Positions 8,084 to 22,400 of a stretch of DNA of 64,000 nucleotides are shown here, one piece after another. Position 1 is the first letter of the stretch, and each line of letters begins with the position of its first letter. Under the pieces are notes generated by a model that did not search any database, was not told the DNA's origin, and worked only from the letters and a program-made list of their open reading frames with translations. Source of the stretch: Amycolatopsis sp. WAC 01376 (lineage in GTDB: Bacteria; Actinomycetota; Actinomycetes; Mycobacteriales; Pseudonocardiaceae); contig NZ_QHKL01000004.1 of NCBI RefSeq assembly GCF_003947415.1, positions 741,365 through 805,364 on the forward strand, given 5' to 3'. The position numbers and the translations under genes were made by a program.

Positions 8084-9357
8084 GAGTTCTCCAGTTCGAA
8101 TCGGATCAGTTTGGCGGCCTCGGCGTGCAGCGCGGCGAGGTCTTCGGTGTCGGCGAACCCCGCGGCGAGCACGTTCACCGCGTAGATCTCCTGGTCGTCG
8201 GTGAGCAGCTGGCCGGGGCGCACGATCGTGACGACCTCCAGGACCTCGGGCAGGTCGGCGACCTCGTCGGTGCCCTCGACGCGGACCAGCCGCCCGGTGC
8301 CCTCGGCGTAGAAGATCAGGTAGCCCACCGGTACCGGCAGGCCCACACCTCGCGTGGGCGGTGGCGTGCCCAGTGCCAGCGACACGGCTTCGGCGATGAC
8401 GTCGATGCCGGTCGCGAGCTTCAGCAGCACCGGCTGGGCGCCGCCTGCCGGGCGGCCCGCGTTCACCTCGACGATCGTCGCGCCCAGCTCGGCGTCGTCG
8501 ATCAGCTCCAGGTGAGCGCAGGTGTTGTCCAGGCCCAGGGCGAGCGCGGCGGCCGTCGCCGCCGCGAACAGCCGTTCGGTGTCCTCTTCGGACAGTTCGA
8601 GCGGCGGGCAGACCATGCCCAGCTCGAATTTGCGCTCGTCGATCAGCGGCTTTTCCACCACGGCCACCGGTTCCGCGACACCGTCGCGCACGAGGACGTC
8701 GACCGCGTACTCCGGGCCGCGCAGCAGCCCTTCCACGAGGAACACCTTCACCGGATCGATCGGCGACGGTCCACGACCGACGAGCCGGTGGTACCGGGCG
8801 TCCTCCGACAGCGGCAACCGTTCGGCCAGCAGCCGGTAAGCGGCCGCCAGTTCATCCACTGTGGACACCGTGCGCACGAGGTTGCTCGCGGCGCCGTTCA
8901 CCGGCTTGATGATCGCCGGGAGCCCGACCGCCGAAGCCACCGATGCCGCCTCGGCGGCCGACGAGATCAGCGCGCAGCGCGGACCCGGCAACCCGGCCGC
9001 GGCCAGCGCCCGCCGGACCGCGAACTTGTTGTGCGTCATGGTGAACACCGACGCCGGGCAGCGCGCCACCCCGAGCAGCTCGGCCGCACGGGCGACGCTC
9101 GCGATGATCCCCTCAGCGGCGGTCACCACTCCGGCCGGACGCGTGGTCCGCGCCCGGATCGCCTCGGCGACGGCTTCGGCGTCACGGACGTCATCGACGA
9201 AAACGAAGCCGTCGACCAACTCCGTCAGCTGTGCCTGTTCGGCCGGTTCCAGGGGCTGGGTGACCAGCTCGGCCCCCAGCCCGGCCGCGCGCACGGCGGC
9301 CACGACGTCGGCGATCCACTGCCCGGCGGTCTCCCGGACCACGAAAGCGGTGCTCAC
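8080..9357 (-). CDS. ATP-grasp carboxylate-amine ligase, paralogue 1
   Basis: This 425-residue ATP-grasp protein starts at GTG 9357, which overlaps the preceding stop as GTGA. Visible elements are an N-terminal Rossmann-like pre-ATP-grasp domain (residues 1-110), a lysine in AIIKPVNGAASN for ATP contact, and the metal-binding acid/asparagine motif TIVEVNAGRPAG. Family members form amide or peptide bonds by way of an acyl-phosphate. It closely resembles the next gene upstream along its whole length, which points to tandem duplication. In this cluster it could add an amino acid to the NRPS product, make a dipeptide precursor, or inactivate the product for self-protection. The substrate cannot be read from sequence. 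Confidence 0.85.
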   Translation of the reverse strand: MSTAFVVRETAGQWIADVVAAVRAAGLGAELVTQPLEPAEQAQLTELVDGFVFVDDVRDAEAVAEAIRARTTRPAGVVTAAEGIIASVARAAELLGVARCPASVFTMTHNKFAVRRALAAAGLPGPRCALISSAAEAASVASAVGLPAIIKPVNGAASNLVRTVSTVDELAAAYRLLAERLPLSEDARYHRLVGRGPSPIDPVKVFLVEGLLRGPEYAVDVLVRDGVAEPVAVVEKPLIDERKFELGMVCPPLELSEEDTERLFAAATAAALALGLDNTCAHLELIDDAELGATIVEVNAGRPAGGAQPVLLKLATGIDVIAEAVSLALGTPPPTRGVGLPVPVGYLIFYAEGTGRLVRVEGTDEVADLPEVLEVVTIVRPGQLLTDDQEIYAVNVLAAGFADTEDLAALHAEAAKLIRFELENS

Positions 9358-10621
9358 ACGTCCTCCAATTCCAGCCGGACGAGCTTGCTCGCCTCCGCGT
9401 GCAGGGCGGCGAGGTCGTCGTGGTCGGCGAACCCGGCCACGACGAGGTTGACCGCGTAGATCTCCTGTTCGTCGGTGAGCACCTGCCCCGGCGAGACGGT
9501 GGTGACGACGTCGATCACCTCGGGCAGCTCGGCGATCTCGTCGAGCCCGCCGATACCGGTCAACCGGCCCGAACCGGCCGCGTAGAGGATCAGCATGCCC
9601 AGCGGGATCGGCAGTTTCGCGGGTTCCCGCACCGGCGGCGGAGCGCTCACCGCGAGCGCCGCCAGCTCGGCGAACACGTCGATGCCGGTGCGCAGCTTCG
9701 CCAGCAGCGGCATGATCGACCCGGCAGGCCTGCCCGCGTTGACCTCGACGATCGTCGGGCCGCGGTCGGCGTCGTCGATCAGCTCGACGTGGGCGCAGGT
9801 GTTGTCGAGACCCAGCGCGCGAACGGCGGCGACCGCCGCGGCGGTGACCAGCTCGGCCCGGTCGGCGGTGAGCCCGGCGGGCGGGCACGACAGCGCCAGC
9901 TCGAACTTCCGCTCGTCGATCAGCGGCTTGTCGAGGATTTCGACCGGCTCGGCCACCCCGTCGCGGATCAGCACGTCCACCGCGTACTCCGGACCGGACA
10001 GCAATCCTTCGACGAGGAACGTCGCCGAAGGGTCGAGTGTCCCCAGTGGACGGTGATAACGCGGATCCGCGGACTCGGGCAGGCGCGCGGCCAGCAGCTC
10101 GTACGCGGCCGCCAGCTCGTCCACAGTGGACACGGTGCGGACGAGGTTGCTGCCCGCCCCGTTGACCGGTTTGACGATCGCCGGGAGCCCGACCGCCGAA
10201 GCGACCGACGCCGCCTCGGCGGCCGATGAGATCAGCGTGTGCGCGGGTCCGGGCAGCCCGGCCGCGGCGAGGGCCTCCCGGACGGCGGACTTGTTCGCGC
10301 ACAAGGCGAACACCGACGCCGGGCAACGCGCCACCCCGAGCAGTTCCGCGGCGCGGGCGGTGCTCGCGATGGCGCCGTCCGAGCCGGTGAAGATACCGGC
10401 CAGCGCGCCGCCGTCGATCTCCCGGACCTTCGCCGAGACGGCTTCCGGGTCGTGGACGTCGTCCAGCGCGTCGACGTCGTCCACCACGCCTGCCAGCGCG
10501 GCCCGCTCGGCCTCGTCCATCGGCGGGGCGAGCAGCACTATGCGGTGCCCGGACGCCCGCATCGCAGGCGCGACCTCGCCGACCCAGTGCCCGCGGGCCT
10601 CCCTGATCAGCACTGCCGTAC

Positions 10622-10625
<4 letters not shown>
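9354..10625 (-). CDS. ATP-grasp carboxylate-amine ligase, paralogue 2
   Basis: This 423-residue protein starts at ATG 10625 (MSTAVLIREARGHW), overlapping the NRPS-MFS stop as ATGA. It has the same layout as its paralogue: pre-ATP-grasp domain, AIVKPVNGAGSN, a central EGLLSGPEYAVDVL block and the catalytic TIVEVNAGRPAG. Differences concentrate in the N-terminal domain and in the region just after the GRPAG motif (SIMPLL here, GAQPVL in the paralogue), where substrate contacts are likely. Keeping two copies side by side suggests two different acceptor or donor substrates. Confidence 0.85.
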
Positions 10626-16047
<5,422 letters not shown>

Positions 16048-16051
<4 letters not shown>

Positions 16052-19000
16052 GAGAGCTCGCCTTCGGCCAGCTGACGCTGGACCTCTTCGTCGCTGAGCT
16101 GGTCGAGGTCTTCGGCGAGCCGCCGTTCGATCTCGGCGGCGAGCCCGGCGACGGTGGTGAGGGAGAACAGCCCCCGCACCGGGATGTCGACTTCGACCTG
16201 TTTGCGGATACGGGACATCGCGCGGATCGCCAGCAGCGAGTTGCCGCCGCGGGCGAAGAAGTCGTCGTGCGCGCCGAGGTCGTCGATGCCGAGCAGCTCG
16301 CCGAGCACCTCGGCGACGAGTTCTTCGGCCGCCGTCCGGGGTGCGACGTACGCCGGCGCCTCGCCGGGTTCGGGATCCGGCAGCGCGGCCCGGTCGAGCT
16401 TGCCGCTGGCCGCCATCGGCAGCGCGTCGAGCGTCACGAACCGGGTCGGCACGAGGTATTCGGGCAACGTCTTCCGCAGGGCGTCGGCCGCCCCCTCGGT
16501 GCTGCCGACGACATAGCCGACGAGCGTGTCGCCGCGGACCGCCACGGCCGCGTCCCGCACCTCCGGCAGTTCGCGCAGCGCCGCTTCGACCTCGCCGGGC
16601 TCGATGCGGTAACCGCGCAGCTTCACCTGCTCGTCGACGCGGCCGAGGTAGTCGAGCGTGCCGTCGCGGCGCCAGCGGGCGAGGTCGCCGGTGGCGTACA
16701 TCCGGTCGTACGGACCTTCGGTGAACTTTTCGGCGGTCAGGTCCGGCAGCCCGAGGTAGCCGCGGGCAAGCTGCGACCCGGCGACGTACAGCTCGCCAGG
16801 AACGCCCGGCGGCACCGGCTGGCGCCGCTCGTCGAGGACGTACACACGGGTGCCGGGCACCGGACGGCCGATCCGGACCGGTCCGGACGGCAGCTCGTCC
16901 CCGGGTTCGATCCGGTGCACGACGCAGCCGACGGTGGCCTCGGTCGGGCCGTACTCGTTGACGACGAGCGTGCCGGGGTGCCGCTCCCGCCACGGCTGGA
17001 CGGCCTCGGCGGTCAGCGCTTCACCACCGAGCACCAGCTCACCCGTCGGGAACAGCTCCTCGGCGAGGACGGCGAGGTGCGTCGGGGTCGCCTTGACGAA
17101 CGTCGGGCGGCCGCCGTCGACCACCGCGCCCCCGGCGGTGAGGGTGCCGAGCAACGTCGTCACGGTGAGGTCGAACGACGACGACGTGTGCAGCAACGCC
17201 CGTCCGGCCAGGCCGGGGTACGCCTCACGCGCCCAGGCCAGGTACGTGTCGACGGCCCGGTGCTCGACCTCGACACCCTTGGGCCGCCCGGTCGAGCCCG
17301 ACGTGTAGATCACGTAGGCGACGTCGCCCGGCCCAGCCGCGGGTTCCGGATCCTCGGTGGCCGCGGCGGACCACTCGGCCGGGTCGTCCAGCGCCAGCGT
17401 CTTGGTGTCCAAAGTGGACTCTCCGGCGACCAGTGCGAACGGGACACCCGCGTCGGCGAGGATCAGCGCCTGCCGCGGGGCCGGGTTGTCCGGGTCGAGC
17501 GGGACGTAGGCCGCGCCGCTCTTCAGCACCCCGAGCACGCCGGTCAGCAGGTCCGCCGAGTTCGGCACGCACACGCCGACGACAGTGCCGGGACCGGTGC
17601 CCAGCTCGCGCAGCCGGTGCGCGACGCGGTTGGCTCGCGTGTTCAGCTCGGCGTAGGTCAGGCGAACCCCGCCGAAGTCGACGGCGGGCGCGTCCGGGGT
17701 CCGCCGAACCTGGGCCTCGAACCGAGCGGACACGGTCAGGGTGTCCGAAGTGGACACTTCCGCGGGGTTCCACCCGGTCAGGACCAGCTCACGCTCGGCG
17801 TCCGACAACAGTGGCAGGTCCGCGACCGACCGAGCCGGATCGGCCAGCGCCGCGGTCAGCAGCCGCAGGTACCGCTCGGCCACCGCTTCGGCGGTCTCGC
17901 GGTCGAACAGGTCGGTGCGGTAGACGAGCCTGCCGTCCACGGCGGTCAGGTCGATCGCGATGTCGTCCTTCGCAGTGGCCGAGCGGACCGGCTCCAGCCC
18001 CGAATCGGGCAGGAAGTTGAACCCGAGCTGATACACCGGTTGCACACCGGGATCGCGCTCGGCCACGGCCGCCTCGGCGACCGCCTGGAACGGCACCTGA
18101 CTGTGGTCGATCGCCTCCAGCAACGTGGTCCGGACCCGGCCGACCAGCTCGGTGAACGCGGGCGCGCCCGCGCAGTCGACCCGCACGGCCATCTGGTTGA
18201 CGAACATGCCGATCAGGTCGGCCAGCTCGGGCAGGTCGCGGCCGGCGACCGGGACACCGACGACGACGTCGTCCACTCTGGACAGTCGCGACAGGAGTGC
18301 CGCGTAACCGGCCAGCAGCACCATGAACGGCGACGCCGAGAGCTCCCGGCCCAGCTCGCCGACCCGGTCGATCAGTCCGTCCGGGAGGGCGAAGTGCACC
18401 TGGTCACCGGCGAACGTCAGCTCCGACGGCCGCGGCCGGTCGGTGGGCAGGCCGTGCACCGGCGGCAGCCCGGCGAGCTGCGTCCGCCAGTAGTCCAGCT
18501 GTTCACTGGAGGTTTCGAGCTGCCCGCGCTGCCAGGCCGAGTAGTCCGGATACTGGATGGACAGCTCGGGCAGCTTCGGCTCGCGGCCCTCGAACACGGC
18601 GTCGCACGCCTCGCCGAGCTCGGACCCCAGCACCAGCACCGAGGCGGCGTCGAACACGGTGTGGTGCACGACGAACGTGAGCACCCACTCGTCGTCGGCC
18701 GTACGGCACACCTGGGCCCGCCACGGCGGCGGCGAGTCGAGCGGGATGGCCTCGCGCGAAACATCACCGACGAGTTCGGCGAGCAGGCCACCGCGGGCGT
18801 CGGCGGGCAGGTCCCGCAGGTCGTGCACCTCGGGCTCGATCGGCACCTCGGCGTGCACCACCTGCACGAGCGCGCCGCCGTCCATGCGGAACGACGTGCG
18901 CAGCGCCTCGTGCCGTCCGACGATGACGCCGAGCGCGGTGCGCCACTGGTCCGCGGTCAGCGGGCGGTCCAGCCGGGCCTGGCAGTGCAGGTTGTACACC

Positions 19001-19086
19001 GGGGACGCCGGGTCGAGCTGGCCGGACAGCCAGATCCGCTCCTGCCCGAACGAGGCCGGGAACGTCCATTCCTTCGTGTCGCTCAT
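16048..19086 (-). CDS. NRPS module C-A(Asn)-T
   Basis: A 1,012-residue single module. The condensation domain occupies about 8-440 with HHTVFDA at 141-147, the last Gly of the usual HHxxxDG being Ala. The adenylation domain (about 450-920) has YTSGSTGRPKG; its pocket reads D-L-T-K-V-G-E-V-G-(K), closest to asparagine (Glu at the seventh position, where Asp-activating domains have His). The carrier domain ends the protein with FFARGGNSLLA, and a short acidic helix follows that may dock with the next synthetase. Its stop overlaps the next start (ATGA). It follows a 360-bp gap with three hairpins, the only large break in the cluster, so it may also have its own promoter. Confidence 0.92.
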
Positions 19087-19153
19087 GATTTCCTGTTCTC
19101 AGTGTCTGTTGGCGGACTCAAGACCGGTCGGGTCTCGGCTGCCAGTGGCGAGC

Positions 19154-19210
19154 ATGTCGCGAAAGCCACTTTCGGGACGTCAGATGTCGCGAAAGTGGCT
19201 TTCGCGACAT
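19154..19210. repeat. GCGAAAGCCACTTTCGC-type paired palindromes, copy 3
   Basis: Left half 19154-19178 and right half 19186-19210 pair with one mismatch around a short loop. It is the hairpin nearest the start of the Asn-module gene, about 70 bp upstream of it on the minus strand, and one of three stems in the 19087-19446 gap. Confidence 0.7.
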
Positions 19211-19239
19211 GGGCAAGGCAAAGGTGGCGCCAGTTCGAG

Positions 19240-19282
19240 GTGTGTGGAAATAGGGACGTTGAACGTCCCTATTTCCACACAC
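19240..19282. terminator. 21-bp perfect hairpin, TCCACAC family
   Basis: Positions 19240-19260 are perfectly complementary to 19262-19282; in practice the inner GTTGAAC would form the loop. It lies between two genes of the same cluster, so it could terminate or attenuate transcription after the PKS gene. No T-run follows. Confidence 0.6.
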
Positions 19283-19322
19283 CCCCTTCCGGATCCGGTG
19301 GTCACAGGACCTGTCACGCGGG

Positions 19323-19367
19323 ACTGTGTGGATTTCGGGACATCTGACGTCCCGAAATCCACACAGT
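19323..19367. terminator. 19-bp perfect hairpin, TCCACAC family
   Basis: Arm 19323-19341 (ACTGTGTGGATTTCGGGAC) pairs perfectly with 19349-19367 around a 7-base loop. It is the first stem met by RNA polymerase about 80 bp after the PKS stop. Compared with 19240-19282 the central arm bases differ on both sides in a pair-preserving way. Confidence 0.6.
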
Positions 19368-19446
19368 GAGGGACGCGGCCCGACAGCGGGACCGGTCACC
19401 GGCACCGCACCAGAACACGACACGTTTGCCTCACCCGCCATCAGGC

Positions 19447-22400
19447 TCAGCGCTCGAGCTTGGGGATGGTGGTCCGGGCGGATTCGGCCGGCGCCTCGGC
19501 CTTGTCGGCGCGCAGCTCCTCGATCCGCTCGACCAGAGTGGCCACTGTGGACGCTTCGAACAGCGTCTTCATCGCCAGCCGCGTGCCGGTGGCCTTGCGC
19601 ACCTGGGCGATGAGCTGGATGGCGACCAGCGAGTTGCCGCCGAGGGCGAAGAAGTCGTCGTGGATGCCGATCTTCTCCACGCCGAGCAGCTCGGTCCACT
19701 GGCGGGCGATCTCGGCCTCCAGGTCGGTGCGCGGGGCGACGTAGTCGTCCTCCGACACCTTCACCGATGCTTCGTCGGGTTCGTCCAGCTCCTCGACCGT
19801 GACCTGGTGCTCGATCAGCTCCCGCACCGGCAGGGTGGTGATCACCACCTGCCCGCCGAGACCGGGGGCCAGCGCCCGGACGAACGCCTCGGCGCCGTCC
19901 ACCGGCCGGATCCCGGTCGACGTCTTGTCCATAGTGGACACTGCCGACGCCGAAGTCAGGCCGCCGCCGACGGCGTCCTGATCCACCTGCCGCAGCACGA
20001 AGTCCTCGATCGTGACGAGCACGCGGCCGGTTTCGTCGCACAGCGAAAGGTCGGCCGCCACCACCTGGTCGCCGCCGGAGTCGCGGTAGCGCAGGTGGCT
20101 GCGGAAACTCGCCGGGAGCGCGTCGTGCACGACGATCCGGCCGTAACTCATCGGCAGGTAGGTGCCACTCCCCCGGCCGCGGCCGAACGCGGTCGCGACG
20201 TCCAGCAGTGCCGGGTGCAGGCCCCACGCGCCGACGTCGGCCGCCGCCGCGTCGGGAGCCGTGATCGTGGCCAGCTCCTCCTGTGCGCCGATGCGGTGTT
20301 CGCGCAGTGCCGCCCAGCGCGGGCCGAAGGTGACCATGCTGGTGCGGCCGGTGCCGAAGCCGTTCCCGTCGTCGATCGGCTCGGTCCGCCCGGTCACCGC
20401 TTCGATGTCCACAGTGGACGCCGCTTCGGCCGCGACCCATCCGGCGGAGCCGCGCACGTGGGTCCGGCTCGCGCCGGCGGCGTGGCTGGTCACGGTGAAG
20501 TCGTCGCCGTCGAACTCCACGCGGTACTCCGCGGTGGCGCCGTCCGGGACGCCGAACGGCTCCAGGAACGCGACGTCCCGCAGTTCGACGACGTGCCCGT
20601 CACCGGGCTTCGGCAGCGCCGCGGCCACCGCCGCGCGGACGGTCTCCAGGTGTCCCGTGCCCGGTACCACCGGCACCCCGGCGATCCGGTGCTCGTCGAG
20701 CAGCCAGTGGGTGGCCGCCGAGACGAGCCCGTGCGCGCCGTCCTCGGTGCGCGTGGTGAGCACGGGGTGCTCGACCGGGCCGAGTGCCCGCGACCGGGCG
20801 GTGCGGATCGTGGTCGGCGCGGCCACCTCCGCGGCCATGCCGACCTCGTCCCAGCCACCCCAGGCGTGCGACACGAGCCGTGCCCGCCAGCCGTGGTTTC
20901 CCCGCGCGTAGGCGTCGAGGAAGTTGTTGGCGGCGCAGTAATCGACCTGCCCGATGCCGCCTGCCACCGCGGTGATCGACGAGCACAGCGCGACGAAGTC
21001 CATCGGCAGGTCGGCGAACGCCTCGGCCAGAGCCAGCGTCCCGGCGATCTTCGGGGCCAGCACGGCCTCGGCCGCGGCCCGCTCCTTCACCTCGGCGACG
21101 CCGCCGCCGGGCAGCCCGGCGGCGTGCACGATCCCGTCGAGGCCGCCGAACTCGCGCTCGGCCAGCTCACGGACCTCGCGCAGGCGCGCCGCGTCGGTGA
21201 CGTCGGCGGCGGCGACGTGGACCACCGCGCCCGCGGCCTCCATCCGCCGCACGGCGAGCATCGTGCGCCCGGCGCGGTCGGTGCCGCCGTGCGCGGCGAG
21301 GTGCGCGTCCCACTCCGCCCGGGGCGGCAGCCCGGCGCGGGAGAGGAGCACGAGCTTCGCCCGCACCCGGCGGGCGAGGTCTTCGGCGAGCGTGATGCCG
21401 ATGCCGCCGGTCCCGCCCGTGATCAGGTACCGGCCGCCGTCCCGCAGGACCGGCTCGGCGGTCGCGGGCAGTTCGAGCTGGGTGTAGTCCAGGACCCAGC
21501 GACGACCGGAACGCACCGCGACCTCTGCCGCCGCGCCGGCCGGGCGGAACAGCTCGGCGACGGCATCGATGACGTCGATGACATCGATCCGGCGCACCAC
21601 CGTGCCCGCGACCTCCAGCGGCACCACCCGGGCGATGCCGACGAGGGTCGCGTGCTCCGGGCGGGTCAGGTCGGTGCCGGTGACGTCGGCGGTTCCGGTG
21701 CTCACCACGTCGATCCGTACCGGCTCGCCCCAGGCCTGGACGAGGTTGAGCAGGCTGAAGAACCCGTGGTCCTGTGCGGCCATGCCGCGCTCTTCCCCGG
21801 CCAGCGTCCAGGCGTGCACGACCCGTTCGGGCCGGGCGGGCAGCGCGGCCACGAGCGCGTCGTAGTCCTCGCGCACCCCGGGCCGGACGGTGAACCCGGT
21901 GTCCGTCGCGGCGAACCCGCCGCCGGGTCGCACCTCGGTGACCGTCACACCCGCGTCGCGCAGCAGACCGGGCAGGACGTCGTCGGCCGCGAAGACGAGC
22001 GCGTTCGCGAAGGGCTCGCGTCTCAGGTCCGGTTCCGCCTGCCGCCACGCCGGGACCGCGAACCACTCGGACAGGGGCAGCGGACCGCTTCGCCGAGCGG
22101 GCTGGGCGGCCGTGATCGGGTCCGGATCGACCCAGTACCGCTTGCGCGCGTACGGGTAACCGGGCAGCGGTACCCGGTGGCCGAACGTCCGCGGCTGGAT
22201 AGAAGCCCCGTTCGTCCACAGGAGACCGGCCGCGCCATACAGCGTTTCGACGTCGCCGATGCGCTCGGTACGGCCCGGCAGGCTCGGCTGCGGCGCGGGC
22301 ATGCCCTTCGGCACCTGGCCGCGGGCCAATCCGGACAGCTGATGCCCCGGGCCGCATTCGACGAGCGCCCAGCGGCCGCCGCGGGCGAACAGATTCTTGA

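Noticed and set aside
16267..19347. A 1,026-codon open frame antisense to the Asn-module NRPS
   Set aside because: Low-complexity translation without domains, opposite a clear C-A-T module.
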